A stretch of DNA of 56,230 nucleotides from NCBI GenBank assembly GCA_017552435.1, contig JAFZPZ010000096.1:1-56230 (forward strand), written 5' to 3'. The position numbers were made by a program, and so were the translations under genes. Below are positions 38,796 through 47,448 of the stretch, piece after piece. The notes below the pieces were generated by a model. The model was not told where the DNA came from and ran no database searches. It worked only from the letters and a program-made list of their open reading frames with translations. The DNA comes from Bacteroidaceae bacterium. Lineage in GTDB: Bacteria; Bacteroidota; Bacteroidia; Bacteroidales; Bacteroidaceae. Every line of letters starts with the position of its first letter. Within the stretch, counting starts at the first letter, position 1.

Positions 38796-38890
38796 TTTTC
38801 TGCGAACAATAAAATCTTCACTGTAATAAACCTTATGCTCAACCACACATGAGCGTAAGTGAAGAAGAGCGAAAATTATTACAAAAAACC

Positions 38891-40303
38891 TTATAAAACT
38901 ACACCTTTGGTGATTTGGCTGAGGGTGAGAGGCACATAGACCATATTGTAGATGTAGGGTTCCTCTTCATAGAAGAAAGCGATGCGACCGTCTTTCTGCT
39001 GACACATGGTTGAGTAGGCAGAACGGGTTTGGCTGACCTGCAGACCTTCAATCCAATCCGCAGAAAAGCCGGCGGTGCTGTAGCTCTTGTCTTCCTCCAA
39101 CACCTTATAATAAATGGTTACATCAGCACGCTTGTCGGCCTTCGGCAGGCTTTGCAAAACGACATTGCAGGGCTTTCCTGTCTGAGCCAACTTCCCGCGA
39201 ACAAAGAGTATCTCGCCGTTGCAGCTATTTGCCCCCACTTTGATGCCACCAGGCGCATCGTGGCTGTTGACGGGCTTGTCCCAAGTACCCTCCGAAGTGC
39301 TTCCCTGGGCATAGGTCCAAATATTGAAGGTGCGGCCATACCACTTTCTGCCGCTCAGCACAATCTGTCCGTTGGGAAGTTCTTCCATCTTGGGTTCGTC
39401 GCTGTCGGGAGCAGCCTGGAAAGCAGGGTCGCCGCCAAGAAGTTGCCAATTCCTTCCCATATCGTCGCTATAGACGACGTAAGCACCCTTCAGACCTGTG
39501 CCGCGCACCAACAGAGCAGCATAGAGGCGATAGAACTTCCCGACCTTAATCTGGCGGCTCTGCAAGATTTTGCCGCTGCCAAAGAAACCTGCCCAAGCAA
39601 AGATCCCCGTTCCATCGTCGGTATCACTCTGCTGAAAGATAGAATGTCTATTGCCCCAGAACTGCGAGGTGATGTCTTCCGGCTGACTCCAAGTATGTCC
39701 GCCATCGCAGGTTGACTGCACCGCGATATATGGTCTGTTGGTGGCTGTGGCATAGGAATAAATACATTTCCCACTGACAGTAATGAGAACTCCATGTCCG
39801 CTCTCACGGTCCAAACAGATAGCCGGATCACCAAAACCAACGCCGAAGATATTCTCATTTCCGCCTATTCCATCGGTAATTTTCACTTCCTTCGACCACC
39901 TCTTGCCGTTGTTTTTCGAAATGCGCATCACCTGATCAACCTCGCCAAAACCAATATCCGAACCACAGACGCGGAAGTCATAGACGGCCACTAGTTCGCC
40001 CTTACGGTTCTTGGCAATAGCCGGGATGCGATAGACGTCGCGCGTACTGTCGTTGCTGTAGGCCAAGACTTGACGGCCACTGAGTGGCTGAGTGTAAGCC
40101 CCAGTATAACCGTCCACAACGGGCACAGTAGCCTGTACACCTATCGGCAACAGCAAAAAAAGGACAAGGTGCAAAGCCCCGCAATCTTTGTTGTTACAGC
40201 CGTCACAGCAACCACATTTGTTATCACTACGCAGATAGCGGTACAGCACGACAACTGCAACAGCCAATACAACGGCCAAAAGAATGATACTTTGAGTGTT
40301 CAT
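38891..40303 (-). CDS. GH33 exo-sialidase with FeoB-associated-peptide-like N-terminus
   Basis: 470 aa. Residues 85-470 are a sialidase: YRIP (about 91-94) and Asp-boxes SKNNGKRWS (about 131), STCDGGHTWSQ (about 201) and SDDMGRNWQ (about 281). It removes terminal sialic acid from glycans. The first 43 residues, a membrane helix followed by KCGCCDGCNNKDC, are instead like the small FeoB-associated Cys-rich membrane protein that normally follows feoB, and this gene follows feoAB by 18 bp. A second hydrophobic segment (LHLVLFLLLPIGVQA, about 45-59) looks like a sialidase signal peptide. Either a natural fusion or a frame merge at a seven-base homopolymer (40155-40161). Confidence 0.88.
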   Translation of the reverse strand: MNTQSIILLAVVLAVAVVVLYRYLRSDNKCGCCDGCNNKDCGALHLVLFLLLPIGVQATVPVVDGYTGAYTQPLSGRQVLAYSNDSTRDVYRIPAIAKNRKGELVAVYDFRVCGSDIGFGEVDQVMRISKNNGKRWSKEVKITDGIGGNENIFGVGFGDPAICLDRESGHGVLITVSGKCIYSYATATNRPYIAVQSTCDGGHTWSQPEDITSQFWGNRHSIFQQSDTDDGTGIFAWAGFFGSGKILQSRQIKVGKFYRLYAALLVRGTGLKGAYVVYSDDMGRNWQLLGGDPAFQAAPDSDEPKMEELPNGQIVLSGRKWYGRTFNIWTYAQGSTSEGTWDKPVNSHDAPGGIKVGANSCNGEILFVRGKLAQTGKPCNVVLQSLPKADKRADVTIYYKVLEEDKSYSTAGFSADWIEGLQVSQTRSAYSTMCQQKDGRIAFFYEEEPYIYNMVYVPLTLSQITKGVVL

Positions 40304-40321
40304 AGGTAACTTTCTTAATTC

Positions 40322-42715
40322 TTAACTAATAATGAGATGGACGATGAATGCTGCGACCCAAGCGATGCAGCACTGACCGACCATAATGAACAGCATCCAA
40401 CGGGTGCCGAGTTCACGGCGGACAGTTGCCATCGTCGCCATACAGGGCGTGTAGAGCAGGCAGAAGACGAGCAGGGTATATGCTACGCCAGGCGTGAAGA
40501 TTTCCGTAATCGCCACTCCGGCAAAGAGCGTACTGAGGGTGCTCACCACAACTTCCTTGGCCAACAGGCCGCTCACTAAAGAGGTCACGACACGCCAGTC
40601 ACCACAGCCCAAAGGCTCGAAGATGGGGGCCACAAAACTCGAAAGCTGTGCAAGCATGCTCCGTGAAGCCTCAACCGGAGATACCATTTGCAAATGGAAA
40701 TCAAAAGTCTTCAACAACCAAATGACGATGCTCGCCAAGAAGATGACCGTGAAGGCGCGATTGAGGAAATCCCGAGCCTTGTCCCACAACAGGTGCCAGA
40801 CATTCATGGCTACAGGCATACGGTAGTTTGGCAGCTCCATCACGAAGGGTACAGCCTCGCCCCGAAATAGTGTCCGCTTCAAGACAAGTGCTACAACAAT
40901 GCCAGTCAGGATGCCAATCACATAGAGCGACATCATCACCAAAGCAGCGTGTCTGGGGAAGAACGCCGCAGAGAAGAAGGCATAGATGGGTATCTTGGCG
41001 GTGCAAGACATGAAGGGAGTGAGCAGGATGGTGAGTCGACGGTCACGTTCACTGGGCAAAGTGCGGCTTGACATAATACTCGGAACAGAGCAACCGAAGC
41101 CAATGAGCAGGGGAACAATGCTACGACCAGAAAGGCCCAAACCTCTCAGCAACCTGTCCATCACGAAGGCAATTCGGGCCATATAGCCTGTGTCCTCGAG
41201 CATACTGAGGAAAAAGAACAAACACACGATGAGCGGCAAAAAGACAAGTACAGTTCCAACGCCGGAATATATACCGTCTATGATGAGCGAATGGATGGGC
41301 GGTGCGATGTTCCACTGCGTCAGCAGCTCGTCGGAGAAAGCTGTAAAGCGGTCGATTCCCTCTTGGAAGAGTTCTTGAAGCCAAGCTCCTATTGTATTGA
41401 AAGTGAGGTAGAAGACAGCAGCCATAATGAGAAGGAAGGAAGGAATGGCTGTGTAGCGACCCGTCAAGATTTTGTCTATGCGGATGCTTCGCTTTTGCTC
41501 GTGACTCTCTTCTGGACGAACAACCGTTTGGCTGCTCACTTGTAGAATGAAGCGAAAACGCATATCGGCAAGGGCTGCACAACGGTCCAGTCCGCGCTCT
41601 TCTTCCATCTGGCAGATGATATGCTCGATAGTCTCCCGTTCGTTCTGCGTCAGATTAAGAGCCTCTGCCACAAGGATATCGCCCTCGATCAGCTTGCTCG
41701 CTGCAAAGCGCACAGGGATTCCTGCTGTCTGGGCATGATCCTCGATGAAATGCATGATGGCATGCAGACAACGATGCACAGCACCACCGTGTTCTGTAGG
41801 GCTACAGAAGTCCTGTCGGGCTGGACCTTCCTCGTATCGCGCCACATGAATAGCATGACTCACAACCTCATCCACACCTTCGTTCTTCATTGCACTAATA
41901 GGGATGACGGGTATACCGAGCATACGTTCCATACGGTTGATGCGTACCGTCCCACCATTGCTCTTCACTTCATCCATCATGTTGAGGGCCAGTACCATAG
42001 GGATTCCGAGTTCCATCAATTGCATGGTCAGATAGAGGTTACGTTCAATGTTGGTGGCATCGACGATATTAATGATGCCGCTGGGATGACTCTCCAGAAT
42101 GAAACTGCGGCTGATGACCTCTTCGCTGGTATAAGGACTCAGACTGTAGATGCCCGGCAGGTCGGTGACGGTTGCATCGGGATGGCCCTTGATGATGCCG
42201 TCTTTGCGGTCAATTGTCACACCTGGGAAATTTCCGACATGCTGTTTGCTGCCAGTCAACTGATTGAAGAGTGTTGTCTTGCCACAATTCTGGTTTCCGA
42301 CCAAAGCAAAGGTAAGAGGGCCTTTTTTTGCCGATGAAATGGGGTGAAATGCGTCCTCTTCATGATAACGGCCTTCCTCACCGAAACCCGGATGAGACTC
42401 CGTCCCAGTCCCCTTCCAGCTCCCTCCAAAGAGGGAAAGTTCTTCTCCTGTTTCAACACACTCCCCCCTTGGGGGGAGCTGAAGGGGGGCCACTTCTATT
42501 TTTTCGGCATCTGCAAGGCGCAAAGTCAGTTCGTAACCGTGTATGCGCAACTCCATAGGATCACCTAACGGAGCAAACTTCTGCAGTGTCACCTGAACAC
42601 CAGGTATCACACCCATATCCAGGAAATGCTGTCTAAGTGCTCCATCGCCGCCAACACAAAGAATGGTGGCAGTTTGGCCCTTGTTGAGTTCTCTTAATGT
42701 AATCGTTTCTGTCAT
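40322..42715 (-). CDS. feoB: Fused FeoA-FeoB ferrous iron transporter
   Basis: 797 aa from the ATG at 42715; the extra upstream residues (to 42832) lack FeoA similarity and would span the promoter. FeoA-like SH3 domain is at residues 1-75, GTPase domain with G1 GNQNCGKTTLF (about residues 132-142) and DLPGIYSL at 130-290, then the Gate and core membrane helices. Fe2+ is imported across the inner membrane at GTP cost. The linker (about residues 75-130) is encoded by two GC-rich genomic repeats (42405-42440 and 42459-42493). Confidence 0.93.
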   Translation of the reverse strand: MTETITLRELNKGQTATILCVGGDGALRQHFLDMGVIPGVQVTLQKFAPLGDPMELRIHGYELTLRLADAEKIEVAPLQLPPRGECVETGEELSLFGGSWKGTGTESHPGFGEEGRYHEEDAFHPISSAKKGPLTFALVGNQNCGKTTLFNQLTGSKQHVGNFPGVTIDRKDGIIKGHPDATVTDLPGIYSLSPYTSEEVISRSFILESHPSGIINIVDATNIERNLYLTMQLMELGIPMVLALNMMDEVKSNGGTVRINRMERMLGIPVIPISAMKNEGVDEVVSHAIHVARYEEGPARQDFCSPTEHGGAVHRCLHAIMHFIEDHAQTAGIPVRFAASKLIEGDILVAEALNLTQNERETIEHIICQMEEERGLDRCAALADMRFRFILQVSSQTVVRPEESHEQKRSIRIDKILTGRYTAIPSFLLIMAAVFYLTFNTIGAWLQELFQEGIDRFTAFSDELLTQWNIAPPIHSLIIDGIYSGVGTVLVFLPLIVCLFFFLSMLEDTGYMARIAFVMDRLLRGLGLSGRSIVPLLIGFGCSVPSIMSSRTLPSERDRRLTILLTPFMSCTAKIPIYAFFSAAFFPRHAALVMMSLYVIGILTGIVVALVLKRTLFRGEAVPFVMELPNYRMPVAMNVWHLLWDKARDFLNRAFTVIFLASIVIWLLKTFDFHLQMVSPVEASRSMLAQLSSFVAPIFEPLGCGDWRVVTSLVSGLLAKEVVVSTLSTLFAGVAITEIFTPGVAYTLLVFCLLYTPCMATMATVRRELGTRWMLFIMVGQCCIAWVAAFIVHLIIS
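42405..42440. repeat. GC-rich repeat in feoB linker, copy 1
   Basis: A CCCCTTCC-AGCTCCCTCCAAAGAGGGA unit translated in frame as part of LSLFGGSWKGTG. It belongs to the same family as 32795-32823, 48917-48952, 53046-53073 and 56168-56198. Confidence 0.65.
42459..42493. repeat. GC-rich repeat in feoB linker, copy 2
   Basis: CTCCCCCCTTGGGGGGAGCT and flanks, translated in frame as PLQLPPRGECV. It lies 19 bp from copy 1. Confidence 0.65.
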
Positions 42716-42732
42716 TTGAACTTTTCGTTGCG

Positions 42733-42762
42733 CAAAGTTACATAAAAACCGGCATATTACAA
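42733..42762 (-). promoter_or_regulatory. feoAB promoter
   Basis: On the minus strand TTG (42760-42762), 19 bp, then TAACTTTG (42733-42740) match the consensus, 18 bp before the ATG at 42715. This supports the chosen start and excludes translation from 42832. Confidence 0.75.
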
Positions 42763-42840
42763 GCGACTTTTGCGCCCCATCATGGTAAAAATACCTGAAA
42801 ATGATGAGGCGCAATAGTCCTTGTTTCAGCACTTAACGCT

Positions 42841-44217
42841 TTATTCAGCGCTTTCGCTATTTTCCTCTGACGCCTCTTCTTTCTTCTTTGCCAGATACTC
42901 GGGCAGAGCCATACCAGCCTGGTCGAAGAGTTCAGCCAAAGGGGGTACGCTCTTCATCAGACCAGCAAGGAAATTAGCCGTGCTTGTCTTGCCGTCGCCA
43001 GATCCGCCGCCATTGTCCCAAACGGTTACCTTGTCGATATTGATGCCCTTGATAGCTTCGACTTGCGTCTTGACGAGCTCTGGAAGTTTCTCCAACAGGA
43101 GTAGCGTATATGCTTTCGTAGCATCGCCTCCTGCAGCTTGAATCATCTTGTCGTAACCTTCGGCCTGCTTGGTTAGAATCTGGAAAAGGCCCTTAGCCTC
43201 GGCTTCCATCTTGGCAAAGATAGCATCTGCCTCACCCTTGGCGTTGACACGCTTCTGTTCGGCTTCTGCCTCGGCAGCAATAACGAGTCGCTTTTTCTCG
43301 ATTTCCTGAGCCACGATGACATTGGCCTGTTGGCTAGCACGTTCGCGGTCGGCACGAGCATTCTCAGCTTTTTGCTCGGCAGCATAAGCTTCCTCTAGAG
43401 CTTGAGCACTTGCGACCTTTTCGGCAGCCACAGCCTTTCGTTGAGCTTCTGCCTCTCTTTCGCGACGAACCGCATCAGAATTCGCAATCGCAATCTTGGC
43501 TTCGTTCTCACCTTTCACAGCTTCGGCATTGGCTTCGGCAGTACGGATACGGGTCTCGCGAACAGCTTCTGCCTTACCAATCTCACCATTTCGCTCCTGC
43601 TCGGCAACGCGAACCTTGGCTTCATTGATGGCCTTTGCTGCTGCTTCCTGACCGAGAGCTTCGATATAGCCGCTCTCATCCTTGATGTCGGTCACGTTTA
43701 CATTGATGAGACGCAAACCAATCTTTTTCAGTTCGACCTCGACATTGGCTGTGATAGCCTCGAGGAACTTGTCACGGTCAGAGTTCAACTCCTCGATGCT
43801 CATTGTAGCAATTACCAGACGAAGCTGACCGAAGAGGATGTCTCGGGCTAACTCCTGAATCTGCTGAGGTGTCTGGCCAAGCAAACGCTCGGCAGCTGCC
43901 AGCATACTCTCGGGCTCAGTACTAATACCAACAGTAAAGCGGCAAGGCACATCGACACGAATGTTCTGCTTGGAAAGGGCATTGGTCAGGTTGGCATCGA
44001 TTCCAATAGGAGTAAGAGACAAATAAGCATAGTCTTCGATGATGGGCCACACGAAAGCACCACCGCCATGAACGCACTTAGCACTCTTGCTGTTACCACG
44101 ATTGCCATAGATAACCAGTATCTTGTCACTCGGACAGCGACGATAGCGGTTGATAATGGCCATGAAGAGGAAGACGAGTACGACAACTCCAATCACAATA
44201 AGAAAGAAAGGATCCAT
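42841..44217 (-). CDS. Flotillin-family SPFH protein
   Basis: 458 aa. An N-terminal membrane helix (residues 4-22) precedes the SPFH/band-7 domain (about 25-180) and a long Ala/Glu-rich coiled coil with AEAQRKAVAAEK and EAEAEQKRVNAKGEAD repeats, then a flotillin C-terminal end. Flotillins form membrane microdomain scaffolds. The gene downstream of an NfeD-like gene is the classical pair. It ends 6 bp from the far edge of the feoB upstream region. Confidence 0.9.
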   Translation of the reverse strand: MDPFFLIVIGVVVLVFLFMAIINRYRRCPSDKILVIYGNRGNSKSAKCVHGGGAFVWPIIEDYAYLSLTPIGIDANLTNALSKQNIRVDVPCRFTVGISTEPESMLAAAERLLGQTPQQIQELARDILFGQLRLVIATMSIEELNSDRDKFLEAITANVEVELKKIGLRLINVNVTDIKDESGYIEALGQEAAAKAINEAKVRVAEQERNGEIGKAEAVRETRIRTAEANAEAVKGENEAKIAIANSDAVRREREAEAQRKAVAAEKVASAQALEEAYAAEQKAENARADRERASQQANVIVAQEIEKKRLVIAAEAEAEQKRVNAKGEADAIFAKMEAEAKGLFQILTKQAEGYDKMIQAAGGDATKAYTLLLLEKLPELVKTQVEAIKGINIDKVTVWDNGGGSGDGKTSTANFLAGLMKSVPPLAELFDQAGMALPEYLAKKKEEASEENSESAE

Positions 44218-44319
44218 AATTACATTTACTATTTAAGGATTTACGTTTTATGATTTTTAATGTTTTTGCGTTATCACGAAATTTCTTTATGACGTTATAA
44301 CGATTTATTTTAAGGGAAC

Positions 44320-44916
44320 TTAGAGCCGCTCCACTATCAGCACTGTCTTGTTGATGACTTCTTTTACGCGAACCTTCGTACCGCTACTGATGGCTTCGCC
44401 TTCTGTCTGAGCCGGCAGTTCCTGAACCGAGCCATGAAAACTTATCTGCACCTTGCCGCTTCCGCTTCGATTGGCAGGAATACGTATATAGACTTCACAA
44501 ACTTGACCCACGCTCTCTTCGATACGATAGGAACCATTGCCCTCTAGTTTCATCAACTGCTTATACATTATTATAAATGCTCCCACCATGATACAGCCGC
44601 AGACAATAGCCGCTAAAGCCAGCAGGAAACGGTTTTGGATAACACTGCTCAAACAAACTCCACCCCAACCTACACCTAACAAAAAATTAACGGTGTTGCG
44701 GATGGTAAAGAGCTGTATGGCTCCTCCGGTGTCCATCGTTTCGCCATTGCCGTCGCCCATATCCGAAATATCGGCATCAGCATCCGTATCACCAAGTCCA
44801 ATCAAAGTAAGAGCCACCTGTATGGCAAAAACGACGGAGACAGCAATAGCTATCGTCCAATAGGCGCGCATGTAAGGAGGCAGCGCCTGATACCAATCAA
44901 TGAATGTAGTTATCAT
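44320..44916 (-). CDS. NfeD-like membrane protein, flotillin partner
   Basis: 198 aa with about three membrane helices (roughly residues 20-40, 76-98, 100-118) and a C-terminal OB-fold-like domain (EESVGQVCEVYIRIPANRSG to VKEVINKTVLIVERL). An NfeD-type protein upstream of flotillin is the common arrangement and it should cooperate in membrane-domain formation. The gap to flotillin is 102 bp. Confidence 0.82.
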   Translation of the reverse strand: MITTFIDWYQALPPYMRAYWTIAIAVSVVFAIQVALTLIGLGDTDADADISDMGDGNGETMDTGGAIQLFTIRNTVNFLLGVGWGGVCLSSVIQNRFLLALAAIVCGCIMVGAFIIMYKQLMKLEGNGSYRIEESVGQVCEVYIRIPANRSGSGKVQISFHGSVQELPAQTEGEAISSGTKVRVKEVINKTVLIVERL

Positions 44917-44947
44917 AGTTCACATATTTTTTTGTCCGTTCATTGTA

Positions 44948-45016
44948 CAAAATTAGCAATTTTTGGCGGAATAGACAACGAAAACTTGCTTTATATCGCA
45001 CTTTTCTCTACATTTG
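44948..45016. promoter_or_regulatory. Divergent promoters of the nfeD-flotillin and NUDIX genes
   Basis: Leftward: TTG (44976-44978), 20 bp, TAATTTTG (44948-44955). Rightward: TTG (44986-44988), 20 bp, TACATTTG (45009-45016). Both fit the consensus and are back to back with their -33 boxes only 7 bp apart. Confidence 0.65.
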
Positions 45017-45038
45017 CAAATCATAATTGTCAAAAAAC

Positions 45039-45599
45039 ATGATGCACTGCGAACAAAAACACCTGCTTCAGCACTTCGACTTTTGCCCGAGATGCGGAGC
45101 TAAGGGCTTCCACGAGGATACCGAGAAAAGCAAACGCTGCGAGAATTGCGGCTTTGTTTTCTTCATGAATCCAAGTTCTTCGACCGTTGCTGTTATTGTT
45201 AATGAACTGGATCGTTTGCTGACTGTTCGTCGAAGCAAAGAACCTGCAAAAGGGACACTCGACCTGCCTGGCGGCTTTTGCGACTGCTATGAGACAGCTG
45301 AGGAAGGCGTTCGCCGGGAGGTGATGGAAGAAACTGGCCTCATCGTCACCGAAACCAACTACCTCTTCTCGCTCCCCAATATGTATAAGTACAGCGGATT
45401 AGACATCCCGACGCTCGACCTGTTTTTTCTTTGCAGAGTGGCAGACACAAAAGGGGCAAAGGCTATGGACGATGCAGCCGAGGTGCTTTGGCTTCCCTGG
45501 CAGGAAGTGAGGCCGGAGGACTTCGGGTTGAAATCTATCAGCCTTGGTGTGAAACGTCTGTTACAGATGCACACTTCTGGTCTGGCCAGCGTCCGCTAA
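45039..45599 (+). CDS. NUDIX hydrolase with zinc ribbon
   Basis: 186 aa from the ATG at 45039; a TTG at 45027 is possible. A zinc ribbon CPRCG-x-CENCG (about residues 17-40) precedes the Nudix box, GFCDCYETAEEGVRREVMEE (about residues 80-99), followed by TGL; it fits the G-x5-E-x7-REUxEExGU pattern. The layout matches NADH pyrophosphatase-like NUDIX proteins, but the substrate is unknown. Its last 62 bp overlap the end of the convergent acyltransferase gene. Confidence 0.88.
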   Translation: MMHCEQKHLLQHFDFCPRCGAKGFHEDTEKSKRCENCGFVFFMNPSSSTVAVIVNELDRLLTVRRSKEPAKGTLDLPGGFCDCYETAEEGVRREVMEETGLIVTETNYLFSLPNMYKYSGLDIPTLDLFFLCRVADTKGAKAMDDAAEVLWLPWQEVRPEDFGLKSISLGVKRLLQMHTSGLASVR

Positions 45600-46578
45600 G
45601 CCAAGGAACACGTTCTATATAAGGCACAAGCCAAGCACAGAGACAAAAGATGACGGGCAACAGGATGAGCACATCATCGACTCGTCCATAAATGCTCCTG
45701 CCAAAAGAAAGGTGTGTGAATTTGTAGAAATAGAGCATCGGATAGTGCGAGATGAAGAAGACCATACTGTGCTCTCCAATGAAGCAAAGTAAGGGTATAC
45801 GAGGTACTTGCAAAGTCAGTAGAACTCCAGCCAAGCCACATAATATCAAGGTAGCATTCACAACCGCCACCACAGGATTACCAGTAAACTGATTCTGACT
45901 CATATTGTAGGTACCTGGAGTAATTATCCCCAAAACAACAAAGGCAACCACCATCAACCATGAGGCAATCATGACCTGTTGACTGCTGAAACGCTGCATC
46001 ACCCATCGCCACAACCTGCCTAAGTAGAAAAAATAACAGGCGATAAAAACATTGCCGAGACTCATCGGTACATTGTTTCCTGTTCGGAAAGCCAAATAGC
46101 TGATAGCGGGAAAAAGAATCGTCAGCCAATAGAGATGCCGCACTTTGTCAATATAGCGCACCATCATATAAACGGTGAAGAACGAGAAGAGAAACCAGAT
46201 TGGCGAGTTTCCGTAGAATCCGCTCTTCATCCAAACATGGCTCCATTCCAACGGCTCGACGAACTTATGATAGCGGTCTGTCAAGGGATAATAGAAACTG
46301 AAATAGACGATGGCCCCGATGATGCCACTCATCAGATAAGGTACCAACAATCGTTTGCTTCTGTCTCGCAGATAATCAAGATCTGAACCTGCTGAAGTAC
46401 CCTTATTGAAATAGCCAGCCTTGAAAAAGAAGAAGCTCATGAAGAAGAAACTCCACTGCATCACTTCGAGCCACCAGTCTTGCTTGTCCTGTCCACAGAA
46501 GGCCATGATGTGCAGCGTCACCATCCGAATAATGCAGATGCCGCACAAAATATCGAAGGCGTGATTTCTCTGTTTCAT
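45538..46578 (-). CDS. Acyltransferase-3-family membrane protein
   Basis: 346 aa with about ten membrane helices and the RNHAFDILCGICIIRMVTLH start typical of the acyltransferase 3 family, which puts acetyl or other acyl groups on surface sugars. It is cotranscribed with licD: starts overlap by 4 bp. The 3' end overlaps the convergent NUDIX gene by 62 bp; residues beyond about 325 could be non-essential. Confidence 0.88.
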   Translation of the reverse strand: MKQRNHAFDILCGICIIRMVTLHIMAFCGQDKQDWWLEVMQWSFFFMSFFFFKAGYFNKGTSAGSDLDYLRDRSKRLLVPYLMSGIIGAIVYFSFYYPLTDRYHKFVEPLEWSHVWMKSGFYGNSPIWFLFSFFTVYMMVRYIDKVRHLYWLTILFPAISYLAFRTGNNVPMSLGNVFIACYFFYLGRLWRWVMQRFSSQQVMIASWLMVVAFVVLGIITPGTYNMSQNQFTGNPVVAVVNATLILCGLAGVLLTLQVPRIPLLCFIGEHSMVFFISHYPMLYFYKFTHLSFGRSIYGRVDDVLILLPVIFCLCAWLVPYIERVPWLSGRWPDQKCASVTDVSHQG

Positions 46579-47411
46579 ATCTTTTCCGGGAAGACAAGTT
46601 CTTCGGGTCGATGACTGACCTTCATTTCGTCGGGAATGTCCTTGCGAACGGAGCCGTAATGATTGTTTAGGTAGAGCAAGAGATCTCTCGGAGCGCTGAC
46701 TTGCAAAGGACCAAGCGTGACGGTTTGGACCTCCTCAATGTCTTCGACAGGCACTCGTTCGCTTCGGGTGATGATATTCTTCACCTGTCCCTTACCCCCG
46801 TTGAAGGCAGTCTGCACCTTATACATTATATTATATATAGTGTGTTTGCTAAACAACGTGATTAGTATGCGAGTAAAAAAGCACGGCAGCCAGCCTCTCT
46901 TTCTGGGCTCGGGAATGTCACATTTGCCGCAATGCTTCCACTGCCATATCTCCTTAGCAATGAAAAGACCGTTGAGAAAGTAAAACAGGTGCTGCTGCAA
47001 CCGTTCGAGCCACTTTTGCCTCGGAATCTTGTCGAAAGGAAAGATATCAACATATATGCCTTGATGCATCTTGATATGGCGAAAGGTGGATTCCGAGAAA
47101 CGAGAACCATTCATACGTACTTTCATGAAAAAGAAAGGCGTATGAGGCTCCGTCTCTGGTGTCTGAAGGAAGAATCGATTGCCCATCTCCTCTTGTGACA
47201 CTTCAGCGAAGCGCTCGTAGTCAGGTCGCATCATGCCCACATCGACATCATCGTCCCACGGCAGAATCTTTTGCCAGAAATAGGCGCCAATAGCCGTACC
47301 ACCCGTCACGAAATAACGGATACCGTGTTTGTCGCAGATACGCTTCACCTCGGCAAGCGTCTCATAAAGCGCTTCTTGAAGGCGGGCTAACTCTTCCTGA
47401 CTATAATTCAT
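46575..47411 (-). CDS. LicD-family phosphotransferase
   Basis: 278 aa with the nucleotidyltransferase-like motif VTGGTAIGAY (about residues 35-44) and LPWDDDVDVG (Asp53-57), the LicD metal site. LicD-type enzymes attach phosphocholine or related groups to glycans. It is the middle gene of a leftward group with a YhaM-like gene upstream (37 bp) and an acyltransferase downstream, suggesting glycan decoration. Confidence 0.9.
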   Translation of the reverse strand: MNYSQEELARLQEALYETLAEVKRICDKHGIRYFVTGGTAIGAYFWQKILPWDDDVDVGMMRPDYERFAEVSQEEMGNRFFLQTPETEPHTPFFFMKVRMNGSRFSESTFRHIKMHQGIYVDIFPFDKIPRQKWLERLQQHLFYFLNGLFIAKEIWQWKHCGKCDIPEPRKRGWLPCFFTRILITLFSKHTIYNIMYKVQTAFNGGKGQVKNIITRSERVPVEDIEEVQTVTLGPLQVSAPRDLLLYLNNHYGSVRKDIPDEMKVSHRPEELVFPEKI

Positions 47412-47448
47412 GATTCACAATTGAGAGCAGCAGCAAATTCTTTACTCT

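Noticed and set aside
42716-42832. Upstream extension of feoB (39 residues)
   Set aside because: It would cover a consensus promoter and shows no FeoA similarity; the start at 42715 is preferred.
45027-45038. TTG start for the NUDIX gene
   Set aside because: An ATG follows four codons later at a normal distance from the promoter.
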